The notes: generated by a model from the sequence alone, not told the origin. 64,000 nucleotides of DNA from Coprinopsis marcescibilis (GCA_004369085.1 ML210237.1:1-64000); one strand, 5' to 3'. Shown: positions 50,102 to 61,464, counted from the stretch's first letter. A program made the numbers and translations.

Positions 50102-51447
50102 ATGTACTCTGCTCTCCGAACGGTCATTAGACGACGCGGCTTCGCCACCAATGCAACTGTGAACGGGTTCGATGGGGCCATTGGCAATACTCCCCTTGTA
50201 TGGCTGGCAATTTACTGTCGGCCGAAGCCTTTCTGACTACTTTCGTATTACCAGATCTATTTGAAGGGCTTGTCAGAGCGTATTGGCTCTCGCATTTATG
50301 GCAAGGCCGAATTCCAGAACCCTGGAGGCAGCGTCAAGGACCGAGCTGCACTTGGCCTCGTTAGCAATGCGGAGAAGCAGGGGTTGTGCGTAGCTCCCGG
50401 CTTTAGTTTGCCTCGGTGCGCTCATAGGATATTTCTAGGTTGAAACCGGGAGGAACCGTTGTTGAGGGTACAGCTGGAAACACCGGAATTGGCCTTGCTC
50501 ATGTCTGCAGAGCTAAGGGATACAAGTGTGTGATCTACATGCCCAACAGCCAGGTACGCATTCTATCGTTTTCGAAAATGGCAGTATGCTCATCAGGGTT
50601 ACCACAGAGTCAAGAGAAAATTGACCTCTTGAAGATGCTTGGAGCAGATGTTCGACCTGTTCCCGCTGTTGCTTATGAAAACCCCAAAAATTACAACCAC
50701 CAGGCGAAGGAGTACGCAGAGTCGATTCCTAACGCGGTCTGGACGAACCAGTTCGACAATACCGCCAATGCTCAGGCGCACTACGAGACCACTGGTCCTG
50801 AGATCTGGCAACAGACCGGAGGAAAGCTGGACGCGTTCATTTGTGCGACTGGCACTGGCGGCACTCTTGCTGGTGTTGGCCGATACCTCAAGGAGAAGAG
50901 CAACGGAAAGACGCAGATCTGGATTGCTGACCCTCCCGGCAGCGTGTTGACGAGCTACGTTAACAGCGGCGGCAAACTCAATGAGCGTTCAGGAGGCTCT
51001 ATTACAGAAGGTATGTTCTCTGGCAAGATACGTTGTGACAATGCATCTTAGTTTGTGATCTTCAGGAATTGGCCAGGGACGTATCACCGATAACTTGGGC
51101 ACTTTTGTCAAACAGGTAGACGGCGCGTTCACCGTCCCAGATGAAAAGTCAATTGCTATGTTGTACGACTTGTTGGATACCGAGGGTCTCTACCTCGGTG
51201 CCAGCTCAACGTTGAATGTTGTGGCAGCCTACGAGCTCGCACAAAAGCTCGGAAAAGGTGACTACCCAACGTTCCCTCATGCGGAGCCACTTCTGACAGT
51301 CTTTTTCTAGGATCGTCCGTGATCACCGTCCTTTGCGACGGTGCATATCGCTACCAGAGTCGTCTGTTCTCGAAGACGTGGCTGGAAAGCAAGGGTTTGC
51401 TGAGTGCTATTCCAGACCATCTTAAGAAGTACGCCGTTCTGGATTAA
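50102..51447 (+). CDS. Cysteine synthase (O-acetylserine sulfhydrylase), probably mitochondrial
   Basis: Six exons (50102-50197, 50255-50385, 50439-50553, 50608-51010, 51066-51257, 51311-51447) encode 357 residues. The PLP lysine lies in [14 protein letters not shown]; the substrate loop is [12 protein letters not shown], the phosphate-binding turn is [14 protein letters not shown], and the C-terminal part contains [14 protein letters not shown]. The enzyme makes cysteine from O-acetylserine and sulfide. The first 20 residues ([20 protein letters not shown]) are basic with no acids and look like a mitochondrial presequence. The absence of an N-terminal heme domain and of C-terminal CBS domains argues against cystathionine beta-synthase. 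All introns join in phase. Confidence 0.92.
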
Positions 51448-51574
51448 CCAGGCGCCTGCCTCCCATAATCTTTACTTTGTAACCACTGTACTTGATTCTG
51501 TGAGTGGGGTAATAGGATTAATGTAAAATATACCATATATGCAAGATAGTCTAAGGATGCGAAAGCTCTACGTT

Positions 51575-52232
51575 CTAGCTCGGTGGAGGTGTTGTCGTCG
51601 ATGATGTTGGCTGCGGAGGCGGTGGTGGTGGGGCTTCCGGTGCGGATCCTGACAGTTTTAGTTCTGCTTCCCAACGTTCCTTTGCTCTGAAAACCTTTGA
51701 CTGGAGGTAATGAGAGTGCGTTGGAATAGCCGCTTGCTTGCCAGTCACCGGCTTCACCGGCTTTTCTGGCTTTGCTGGAGGCGAATTTGCTTTGAAGAGA
51801 TGCTCATAGTTCTGAGGCGCGGCCAATGTTGGAAAGAATTGCAAGATGAACAAAGATTGAGCACACCTTTAGAACCTGTTCCATGGGAGTATCCTTCTTG
51901 ACGTTCAGAATCAATTGGGCCTCGTCAATGGTCATCCGGTGTTGACGAGTTAGCTGGTCTGTAGGCGACGTTGAGGTAGCGTTGCCAACACCTGCAGCAT
52001 CCGATGCCAGAGCTGCCTGTTGCGAAGATTTGACATCTAAACACGATATAAGTTTGACTGGGACGTAGATTTCAGATATAGGTCACACTTTTGGCAGCCT
52101 GCCTTCCGGCTTCGTAAAAGGCCCTCCCAAGCGCTTTACTGCCAGAGACAAGAATGTTGACGAGGATCCTGGGGGAAGCCTGTATATAGCGTGTCAATAT
52201 CGTCACAATGCCCGCAGAGTCCAACATACCAT
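51575..52232 (-). CDS. PAM16: Pam16/Tim16, J-like subunit of the mitochondrial import motor
   Basis: Four coding exons (52232-52230, 52179-52089, 52036-51867, 51811-51575) encode 166 residues. The N-terminus is a hydrophobic mitochondrial segment (SPRILVNILVSGSKALGRAF), followed by the degenerate J domain: MTIDEAQLILNVKKDTPMEQ, NYEHLFKAN and SHYLQSKVFRAKERWEAEL. The HPD motif of active J proteins is missing, as expected for Pam16, which restrains Pam18 and so regulates mtHsp70 at the TIM23 channel. There is an insertion of about 17 residues, rich in Pro and Lys, inside the J-like domain after KANSPP and a Pro-rich C-terminal tail. The first coding exon is the ATG alone. It diverges from the Rpa43 gene. 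Confidence 0.88.
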
Positions 52233-52387
52233 TGACGAAACCACGGAACAAGCTGTAGTAGGAACTTGAGCCAGTGTCACAGTGATGATTGGCAGCCCGA
52301 AAATTCAAGCACGTGACGGTCGACTGGACGGTCTGCCGAAAAATTGGAGTCTTGCTTATATTGCTCGACGCTCGTATAACTTTTGAA

Positions 52388-53483
52388 ATGGCGCCCAATT
52401 CCACAAGTCATTCCAGAAAAAAGCGGCCAGCAGAGGGTGAGTCAACCCAGCCAACGAAAAAGCTGAAGAAGATCCAGCAAAATGGAAAAGGGAAGGAGAA
52501 ACGACACGACTCAGAGTTCCAGATCGTATCGACAACGCTCTCGCTTTCTGTCCCTCCAATATTTGCAAGAAAGCCTGTATCTGGGGTTGAGGAGATGCTG
52601 GACTCACTGATAATGAGGTGCGTGTATGTTTTCTATATTATACACCTCTTCAATGACACAACCCCTAGATATATCCCCTCCCTGGAGGGTGTAGTCGTCG
52701 CCCACTCAGATCTCGAGTTTCTGTCTGACACTGCTGCGATAAAGGGAGACTGTCCCTTCATGATATGCGATGTTAAATTCAATGCAACCGTCTGGAAGCC
52801 TAGAATTGGTATGAAAATGAGTGAGTTTCAAAGCCTGGTCCTCGCGCAGTCATCTGAATTGAAATTGCAAGAGGGTAGAATAATCCTGTCCTCCCCCGAT
52901 CACATCTCCCTCCTTGTCCACCGCACATTCAACGTATCAATACCACGACACCACATACCGTCCTCTGTCTGGGAATTTGAGTACGGTCCTGCAGAGAACG
53001 ATCCGGAGTTCGGGCCAGAATCTGAGGAGGAAGGTGAGGGAAGTGCTGGCAGCGAAGAGGCCAGCACAGGGAAATGGGTGCACCACTCTTCTCGCGAACG
53101 ACTTGGATCACCCAACGGGAATGTGGAATTCACGGTCGTCGGGTATGCCTCCAAGATCCCAGAACGTATGATCCTGAACTTAATATCCTGTTAGATTGAC
53201 TGTGGCCAACGAAATGCTTTCTCTCGTCGGTTCAATTCAAGAAGACCCATTCTCCGAAGCACACAAGATATACCCCACAGCTACAACGAGCGCCAACAAA
53301 AATTCGACTGCCGCTGTTGAACTGTCTGATGTAGTGGAAGACGAAGATTCGGAAAGCGACGAGGAAGATACCTTACGCTTGTTGAAGCGCAAGGCTGTCC
53401 CTACCACACGACTAGAAGTAAACAACGCAAAAGTGACCGCAAAGCCCAAGAAGAAAAAGCGGAAAGTAGGTACAGATAGTTAG
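52388..53483 (+). CDS. RPA43: RNA polymerase I subunit Rpa43-like
   Basis: Four exons (52388-52617, 52669-52820, 52872-53142, 53195-53483) encode 313 residues. After a basic nuclear-signal-like N-terminus (SRKKRPAEG, KKLKKIQ), the Rpb7-N/SHS2-type domain contains TTLSLSVPPIF and GVEEMLDSLIMRYIPSLEGV, and the OB part contains SPDHISLLVHRTFNVSIPRH. An acidic stretch (FGPESEEEGEGS) and a Lys-rich C-terminus (AKPKKKKRK) follow. Rpa43 forms the stalk of RNA polymerase I and binds Rrn3 for rDNA initiation. The second intron is 51 bases, in frame and without a stop, so a retained form would add 17 residues. The upstream gap to the Pam16 start is 155 bases. Confidence 0.85.
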
Positions 53484-53619
53484 CACACGCTGCTTCTGGT
53501 CACAATATACCTGTTACTATTCATTTGAGAAGGAGACTGTCTATGCGAGACACTTAATCACTGAGCTAAAACTATTTTCGATGATCCAACTCGGTTAAGA
53601 AAAGAATCACTAGCTTGAA

Positions 53620-53707
53620 GGCGCTACCAGGGTTCGAACCTGGGTTTCGGGAAATTATCCGATAGAAAGATCAGAATCCCGAGTGATAACCACTACACTA
53701 TAGCGCC
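53620..53707 (-). tRNA. tRNA-Gln (anticodon CTG) with a short intron
   Basis: On the minus strand the 7-bp acceptor stem GGCGCTA/TAGCGCC closes the molecule, the D arm reads GTGTAGTGGTTATCAC and the T arm CCAGG-TTCGAAC-CCTGG. The anticodon stem CGGGA/TCCCG frames the loop TTCTGA, giving anticodon CTG, as in the TATAGTGTAGTGGTTATCAC...TTCTGAT pattern of fungal tRNA-Gln. About 17 bases lie between position 37 and position 38, the canonical intron site. A T-rich run follows the 3' end on the minus strand (about 53600-53605), suitable as a Pol III terminator. Confidence 0.88.
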
Positions 53708-53823
53708 ATGTACCCAAAACGCAGGCTGATGTATCCGTCGTCCGGCGATTGCGAAAATCCGATTATATACAAATTGAATACAACGATATTATACACATAA
53801 TAAGCAGTAGAGAACCATATGCG

Positions 53824-55913
53824 TCAATGTTTGCTTGCGATGTATGGGGAGACAATTAGAGGGAGTTGGCTGCCATCTCGGTATTTTCCAGCGATGTATG
53901 GTCTCGTCAGGACCCTGGCGACAATTAGCACCCATATATCTGTGTAAACGTGTCTCAAGTGCTTACACGTTCGATTTGATGATCTTGTCCTCCGTGGATT
54001 TGAACACGAATCGAGTAAGCAAGATGTAGAGGAATGTTTTAATCTCGATCATCGAGAATCGCATCCCAATACATGACTAGATAAAATTCCGCTTAATCCT
54101 GAGTCGCAAAAGGATGTGCAAAGGGTGCTTACCCTTGGGCCTGCAGAGAACGTGAGGGTGTTTGCAAAAAGGCCAGGGAGTTTACTTGCTGCCTCAGGAA
54201 GGTCGTCCCACCTGTCTGGGCTGTAGTATTGCAAATTAACCGATTGCAAAGGGTGTGGCTGATTTACAATCGCTTACTTGAACTCCCATGCATCCGGCCC
54301 CCAAAACTCTTTATCGAGGTTGAACCCTTCGACTGCGACATGTATGAAACTACCTTTTGAGATAGATACACTTTTCTTGACATCTGTAGAACCGTCGGCT
54401 AGCTTTACGGGATACATGGTTGGTATTTCATCGTCTTCCGTGGCAACTCTGATTGATGAATGAACTGGGGGCACCAATCTCACGGACTCTTGAATGATGT
54501 TGTGGAGAAGCGGCAAGTGCGAAAGGGTCTCGTTCATGCTCTGAATCTCGTCCTCGTTGAGGTCTGATACGTCTGTAATCTGGTCAGGGAAGGCGTCGAG
54601 TAACTCGGCCCTGAGACGATCTTGAGCTTGGGGATTCTCGGCCAAGAGCCAGAGCGTCCATGTGAGGGTAAGGGACGAAGTGTCGGAGCCTGCAAACATG
54701 AACGTGTTGACGTTGTTGAGTATATCTTCGTCTGAGATCCGCTGGTCCTCCGGAAGGTCAACAGCGACGTTAGACTTCACTATCGTAGCTTGTTAGTAGG
54801 AATGGGAAAGGTTGGGCGTAATTACTGACGCAGCAAGCTCAGTAGATCTCTTCCTTGGTACGGCTTGCCTGACTTTTGACCCTCTTCTATTTTACGCTTT
54901 TTATCTTGAATTAATTCGCCTGCCACCTTGCGGATGACGTTCTGGCACCGATCTACTGTTCGGGATACGTTGTTGGGCTAGAGTATGAAGTGAGAATTGA
55001 CTCGGTTTACAGTGAGTAGATCACGGACGAATATCTTGAACCACCAAGGTGCGTAAATCGAGAGAATTGTCGAAAATTCTGAGCCTTGGGATATGGCAAC
55101 TTCAAACATATCCTTGTATGCACTGAATAGCTCGTTCGTTTCATTCTGAATGGCATTGAACTGATAATCGAAGCCTGCATTCGAGTTGGTACGCGGTCAG
55201 AGAGAAATGATAATTGTCACTCACCAGCAACCCCAATAACGTCAAAGGTGGCGCGGCTAATCCAGTGACACACGTCGATGACCTTTCCGTCCTCCTCCAA
55301 GTGCTCCGCTGAAATCATTTCCGTCCATTTGTCCTTGAGTTCCGTTCCCTTTTTGAAGACAAGAGGTACCAGTTTCCGTAAGTTCTGAATGGAGAAGGCG
55401 GGGGTTGCGACTCTGCGCTGTCGCTTGTGGACTTGACCTTCTGCAGCCAGCATCCCGCAGCCGATCATGCTTGTGATCAAGGCCCTTGACTGCCATGGCT
55501 TCTCGTACAGGCTGGAGTTTTTAAGAACGTGCGAGACAGAGAGTGGGTCCAGCGTCAAGAGTCGTTCATCCAGCTGCGGTGTTGTTGGGATTTGAACATT
55601 TCAGATGGTTCTAGCAACACTTACAGGGCCAACACCGCGGATGCGAAAGGACCTCCCGAAGTGGTGGACATATGTCTCATGGGCGCGGGGAGAAACAGAG
55701 GGACTTGAGACTTGACAATTAACGATATTCCATTGCTGAAATACGAGCCTCGCACCTCATGACCGGCTGGAGATTGGACTTGAACAGTCCGCCGGGGTTG
55801 GGCCCTGCTAACCTTAACAAGGGATTGAACCTAGGCCTCAGCAAGAGCTGGTAAGCGACATATGCCAGCAAGCATGCGACTAGCAGCATCACAGAGTTGA
55901 GAACTGAGAACAT
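53824..55913 (-). CDS. Cytochrome P450 monooxygenase
   Basis: Nine exons (55913-55756, 55703-55625, 55573-55225, 55174-55029, 54977-54830, 54779-54278, 54220-54133, 54076-53967, 53914-53824) encode 556 residues. An N-terminal membrane anchor (SVMLLVACLLAYVAYQLLL) precedes a Pro-rich hinge. The I-helix oxygen motif is FAGSDTSS, the K-helix ExxR is in QESVRLVPP, and the heme-binding loop is FSAGPRSCIGMRFS with the proximal Cys. The protein is an ER-bound monooxygenase working with a P450 reductase; its clan and substrate cannot be set without comparison. The heme loop is split by an intron after FSAGPR. One donor is GTCCGT. No terpene or polyketide synthase lies nearby, so a cluster role is unlikely. 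Confidence 0.92.
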
Positions 55914-56052
55914 TGGAGGATGAAAGAAACGGATAGATCAAGGTCCATAATGTGGATTGGGCTTTATTGTTACAGGAAGCTTGACAAGACAATAACAAGC
56001 CCAGTGATGGTCCAGCCAGCTGTGCAATAATTAATGGTTCTCGTGATCACGA

Positions 56053-57339
56053 TCATTGATGCCGGCGCTTCTGCAGCGCTAGACTCTGGTTGATCTCATC
56101 CTCCAACTTGTGCCAGAATACAGAAGGCTCCAGGTGTAAAGGGGGCAGCGGAAACTTCCCTAGGTCTATCGACGTCTCGCTCGTGCTCGAACCGACCGTG
56201 AACAGGCTAAGCGTGCTCGGCTGGGTCACGATTAACGCTGGAATCTCTGTCTTTTTGGCCTTTGCGGAACTTGCTGCTGGCGACTTGTGGACCTGGATAC
56301 ATGGAGCTGTTTTGGACCTCGCTATCTTCTTCGTATCCGCCTCGTCCATTCTTCTGGTCTCGACAACCGAGAGCCTCTTTTTGAATACTATTGGAATCGC
56401 CTCCTCGGTCACACTCGTCGAAAGACTGACCAGAAACCCTTTCATAATCTCCAGACTTTGGGTCTGGCCGCGTTTGACCTCGTAGATCATGTCGGTGTCT
56501 TCCGTAACATCCTGGCTCGTCTCTTCAAGTTCATACTCGCATTCGTCACCTTCAAGTGATGTGATTGAAGAACCGAATGAGGATCCGGAATGGTGTATAT
56601 GTTCGAATGGCTCGATTTCGAGTTCCGTTCCGTCCGTGGACAGGGAGGTGTCCGAATCTTGCCGTGGGTGTTGTACCCAGCTCTCTCTTCGACTATCCTC
56701 GTTGACGATCTCTAACAGACTGTTTAGCTTCTGCGCATATTCTACTTCTTCTTTGGCAGATGACTCTCCCTGCTCCTCTTCCTCTTCGACCTCCTGGACA
56801 ACACATAGTCTTGTTGAGGAAGTCTTTGCGGCTCTTAGAGGAGGAGCAAAGCAGGGGTGACTCCAGGTCTTGGAACGTGGCACCGATAGTAGCATTCGCT
56901 TGTCCTCGTTCCGGCGGATTCCTGCCTGGTCTTTTTGCGGAAGTGAAAGAGTATCGCTCGGCAGTCGAAGGTGTTGGTTGACTTGTTCGCTAGTCATCTC
57001 CGGCGGGACAATCGTGACGTTGTAAGTTGATGCCGGCCTTGCTCTATAACGTTTCTGCCATGTCCCACCAGAGATCAACGTCATCCCGAACCCAAGGAAT
57101 AAGATCAATCCTGTAAGGGCCAGGGCAACGATGAAAGCTGGATCATTTATCAGATGCGAGGCATTCGAGGGCGGTTGGTAGTTGGGGCCGAGTTCTCGAG
57201 AGTGTTCGATCCTTGGCGACACCCGAACGTTAGTGCGGCTCCTTACACCAATGTCAGCCTTGTCCGCGAATCCACAAGCAAAGCTCATGAAAGTGAACCG
57301 CGGTGTTAAACCGTGACATGGCGCGGTACTGGGAGGCAT
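56053..57339 (-). CDS. Single-pass membrane protein of unknown function
   Basis: One exon encodes 428 residues from ATG 57339, the first ATG in the frame. A single transmembrane segment (about residues 72-94, FIVALALTGLILFLGFGMTL) lies near the N-terminus. The remaining 330 residues are hydrophilic, with a Glu-rich run (EVEEEEEQGESSAKEEVEYA), Ser/Thr-rich stretches and a C-terminal helix (LEPSVFWHKLEDEINQSLAL). There is no signal peptide before the membrane segment in the form read, so the N-terminus would be outside or lumenal only if the first 70 residues cross the membrane. No family was recognised. Its length and lack of stops support a real gene. Confidence 0.65.
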   Translation of the reverse strand: MPPSTAPCHGLTPRFTFMSFACGFADKADIGVRSRTNVRVSPRIEHSRELGPNYQPPSNASHLINDPAFIVALALTGLILFLGFGMTLISGGTWQKRYRARPASTYNVTIVPPEMTSEQVNQHLRLPSDTLSLPQKDQAGIRRNEDKRMLLSVPRSKTWSHPCFAPPLRAAKTSSTRLCVVQEVEEEEEQGESSAKEEVEYAQKLNSLLEIVNEDSRRESWVQHPRQDSDTSLSTDGTELEIEPFEHIHHSGSSFGSSITSLEGDECEYELEETSQDVTEDTDMIYEVKRGQTQSLEIMKGFLVSLSTSVTEEAIPIVFKKRLSVVETRRMDEADTKKIARSKTAPCIQVHKSPAASSAKAKKTEIPALIVTQPSTLSLFTVGSSTSETSIDLGKFPLPPLHLEPSVFWHKLEDEINQSLALQKRRHQ

Positions 57340-57591
57340 GGCTACTCGTTGTTGGTGTTGGTGTTGGTAGGTTGGGTTGGGCAACGTCCATTGCAAGCTC
57401 TCGCAAGGTGGCTAACCGACATTTTAACTTGAAAGAGGCTGACATACTTTGGACATAAGTCCAGGCTCATTTCAGTTTTGACGAGTTGATTATATGACAG
57501 ATAAATAATAATTGTATATGACGTGGTATAAATACATTGTGAAAAGGATGCCGTGTCTGTTATTGTAAGAAGGGATCGCCCAAGTCGTCTA

Positions 57592-59964
57592 TCATGAGTC
57601 AGAGGAGCCTCCTGCATCGCATATATCGTAAGCACAGCGCAAGGCCTTCAATTCCTCTCGTTTTCGGTTGTACTCGTTAATAAGGTCTGCAAACTCGTCC
57701 GGTCCCATGAGGTCGTCGTCCTCTTCTGAACCGGGACCCTTTGCAAGTTTCCTGAGTTTCTCGGTCTGAATCCTGACCTGGAGCCAGCTGCCCATGTATT
57801 CGGTGTACTTGGTGTCGTACTTTGACCTGAGAGTCTTTCTGTCGAAACGGGAGTAGTCGGTGGGAGGACGTGTCGTCGAGGCTATCGTATTTGAAGTGGG
57901 CTGAGCTATTGAGACCGGCACTTGGGACGTGTTGCCGTTTGACGAACCCGTCTTGTGTGAAGGTTGAGCGTGGTTTTTGGAAAGTCCCGTTGTCTGAGGG
58001 CGTCCACTGTCTTCATCTTCTGAGGAGGTGTAGATTGGGGACTTGCGTCGTAATTTGGCCGAGGAGCGATCCCTTCCTGAAGAATTTCCGTGTGCGGAGT
58101 AACGAGCGGATTCGTTCTTTCTCGAACTGTCGTAGTCTTCAACAGGTCGTTTGGGAAGAGGCGAGGAAGGCCGGTTGCGTTTTTGAGGGACGGGAGGTAA
58201 AGGTGAAGGTTCGCGCTTAATTGGTTTTGAGCGGGACGATTGATGACCTGCATCGTTCGCTTTGGACGGTCGATATTCTCTGTCAGACTCCTCACGCTTG
58301 GGTTTGATCTGAGGGACAGACAATGGCGAGTGTTCCGTTTTGCGACGCTTTTGAGGGTGACTGGACTGTTTATAATCAGAATCGTCGTCGTTGGCTGGTC
58401 GGCGGCTGCCTTCCCTCCGCTTGTTAATGGTGCTGGCATCGGAGAACTCCCCTTCTTCCTTCTCCCTGCGAGAAAGACGGGAAATGGGGTCCCGATCGAC
58501 TGTTCGCTTCTTTGATCGTCTGTCAATGTCGGATTCGGTGTTGCTTTCATCACCATATGCCCTTGAGCGCTGTGACACCTTCGCAGCTTGCTTCGAGCTG
58601 GAGCTGGAGCCTGGTTCGCGAGCAGATGGAAGATCGTTTGCCCTACGGCTGGATGCCTTGGAATCTCCGGAGGTTGTAGGAGGCCGAGACGAAGACCCGG
58701 AATGAAGCCGTTCGTTGTTTGAGGAAGGGTGTGGTTTGCCATTGTCTCTTGAGCCATCCAGACCTTTGGACGATGTATTTCGTGGACGGTCATCTTGAGC
58801 TGACGTTTGTGCGACACTGCTGGCTTTCGACGAGTATGGTCGGTCCCGGTTATCAGTGGATGCTGATGGCCGCTTGATTGGTGGTTCACCTGGCTGGTTG
58901 CTAGATTTGCGCAAGGACAGCGAACTCGAAGATGTCTTTGTGGTAACCTCGCTTGAAGTGGCGGTGGATCGAGTAGCAATATGTCCCCACAGAGGACTGC
59001 TTTCAGGAATTCCAAGGTCCTTGAGCTTGGTACTCGCCTCGGCACATACTCGTGTTCTAAGGGACTCTGACCATTTCGGCCATTCATGAGGACGGACTTC
59101 GGTCCATGAGCGCAGTTTCAGTCGATACGTTTTGTCGCTCTTCTTCACCAAATCAGCGACCTAGTTTATAATTAATAACCGGAAAGAGGATACAGATAAA
59201 ACACACACGTCTGTAATAACTTGCAACACCAACTGCCTTGTTGATGGTCCACAGGTACGACCGCCGACAGCAAGCACCACTTCGTCCTCGGTCCTGTCTT
59301 CTGTGGCCAAGAAATGAATGACCCGTTTCCGGAGGTTGTTGGCACTATCTGCGGAGATTTTGAGAAGTGGGCTGGATTCTGCAGGCTTTGAGGATGATGA
59401 CGCAGATGCAAAGGGCTTGCGAAACATGGACGAAGCTGTCGATGGCGGCTGCTCTTTCTTCTTCTTCGACTTTGTCGAGGTCGTTGGTGTTGGCGGAGCG
59501 TCCAGTAGGATGGCCATCTTACTGGCTCGTTCACTTTCGACCTCATTCTTGCGCTCCCGAATCTTCTCTCCAACACTTTCTCCAAGTTCGCGCTGTACTG
59601 TAAACTTTCCCACTACGTTGGCGTGCAGTTTGAATGGAGGACTTTTTTTGGCTGCTGACGATGCTCGAAGATAGACTTCATGGGGCGATTGGTCCATCTG
59701 ACCTGGAGCCATTGAGAAGAAGGACTTTCCGATGTGGATTCCCTAGAGGACGTGTTAATTTGTGATCTTTCAAGGGGACCTGCGCCGTACTGGTTTGCTG
59801 CCAAACTGAAATTCCACTGGGGGGTGGTTTGGAAAGGCCTGGAGTGCTTCATAAGTCTCTGGGGTCATGCGCACAATCATGGCTTGCTTTGGCTTTGAAA
59901 GAATGGCATCTCCTGGCCTTGAGTAGCCCAAAAGGGAGAAGGAGCCATTAGTGGGCAAGGGCAT
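57592..59964 (-). CDS. RNA polymerase II elongation factor, ELL family
   Basis: Three exons (59964-59791, 59742-59209, 59160-57592) encode 758 residues. The N-terminal part (about residues 1-280), with SPHEVYLRASSAAKK and KNEVESERASKMAILLDAPP, corresponds to the ELL elongation domain. The middle 350 residues are Ser/Lys/Arg-rich and disordered. The C-terminal 100 residues (DRKTLRSKYDTKYTEYMGSW, then DEFADLINEYNRKREELKAL) form an occludin-homology domain. ELL suppresses transient pausing of RNA polymerase II and in fission yeast works with an EAF partner. Combination of both end domains makes the call fairly secure. It is read in the same direction as the Kti12 gene, 196 bases upstream of it on the map. 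Confidence 0.8.
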
Positions 59965-60160
59965 TGTGTCGACGCTGTGGTCAACGGTTCGGATTTGCGA
60001 ATAAGTTAACGTATGCTCGAATACGACGAAAGCTACAGCCCCAACATATAATCTGGGCAGGACGGGTGATGGTGGGGGAGGGTAGAGACTGATTGGCGGT
60101 GGGCGGCTGCCTTGTTGTATTGTTTGGACCACTGCACTCAACATAAACAATCACTTTCAA

Positions 60161-61270
60161 TTAATTCAAGTGCTCCTCTAAATACAACGAAAACTTGGAC
60201 GCTATTTGTTCTGCTGCCCAATCCACCCGGCCCTGTTCTGTAGATCCAAGCGTGATGGCCTTTTTGTGAACTGTGACAAACTGACGCTTGAGCCGTTGCA
60301 GCTCTGACAGAGTGATGTTACGCGGAGGCAAACTCAGGGTCACGGTAATCTCTGATGATAATCTGACTTTGACAGGGCCACCTCCAGCTCCGGTATTGGA
60401 GACTTCGGCCAAAATACCAGATACCATGCTATTGGCAGTCTGTTCAAGGACATGCAGGGCGTCGGAGGGTGCTTTTGCGACCTGATGATAACCAACCCCA
60501 GGTAAGGTGAGGGCCTGTCTGTTTTGAACGAGAACGTACGGAAAGTGTTGCGCCGTTCGGAGGTTTAACGTTTCCTTTGGTTATGGAGTCCCAAATAGCA
60601 TCGGCAGGGACAGACTCGTCTGTCCAAAGAATGGTGAAGAGGGGCGAGTCCCATCGGACCATTGACGATGGCTCTTCGTATCTCATGATTAGGTTGTCCA
60701 AACTGGAGGGGTTGTTGAATCTAAATGGACATTGCAGACTGGGATTACGCACGTTTCAGACGAATAGCATTTACCATCTTGGCGGACAGCATTCCATTCT
60801 CGACAAGTATCAGGGGGAGCAACGACATATATCTGGGCAACACGGTGCTGAGCAGAGAACCGACTTGGATACGAAGCTGACATACGGTGCAGACACGGAG
60901 TTTCATTTCCCTTGCAGCACAGTAGATCTGGTAACGGAACCCCTTGATGTAGTTGAGGGAGTCGACGATGAGAATCTTGTCCTGGGCCATATGACGCTGG
61001 ATGGCAGCAAACAGAGAGCCTCTGGCAGGCTTTTCCGACCGCGAGTCTTTGCTACGACGGTGACGAATGGGATATATGGTGAGGCGATAAATGCATACCA
61101 TTGTAGACGCTGCGATCTAGATTCAACTGGTCGTCGTCGAGGACGGCCACAGCCTTGAAAGGACCTGTGTATGTGGGGTCAGCGATGTATGTATCGAGCG
61201 AGGCTTTGATTTGGGCTGTGCGGGACGTCTTGCCCGACGAGGGGAAGCCAGAGACAGTGAGGAGGGCCAT
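60161..61270 (-). CDS. KTI12: Kti12, Elongator-associated P-loop protein
   Basis: Five exons (61270-61099, 61046-60886, 60832-60753, 60720-60540, 60481-60161) encode 304 residues, the usual size. The P-loop is MALLTVSGFPSSGKTSR at the very N-terminus, followed by KILIVDSLNYIKGFRYQIY, PPDTCREWNAVR, LIMRYEEPSSMVRWDSPLF and the C-terminal LPPRNITLSELQRLKRQFV. Kti12 binds Elongator and tRNA and is needed for wobble-uridine modification; it is related to the PSTK kinase. The third intron as read is only 32 bases (60752-60721); it is the only choice that links KCYSSET with FNNPSSLDNL in frame. The gene diverges from the LIM-RhoGAP gene. Confidence 0.9.
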
Positions 61271-61464
61271 TTGAATATTCAATTGTGAAAGTGTTGAGAA
61301 AAGATAATTGGATTTGTGACCGTCCTCGTGACGTGTGACAACCGGCGGAAGCTGAGCGGTCAATTCTACCCACAATCATATCACGACTTGAACTCTTCCT
61401 CGTCGTCCCACACAGCGAGCAAGCCTCGTTCTTCATCGCCAGCAGCTAGTCTATTGGCCTCCTC

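Noticed and set aside
57906..59087. 393-codon minus-strand frame
   Set aside because: It lies in another frame of the same strand as the ELL gene; the ELL frame has recognisable domains at both ends, whereas this one has none.
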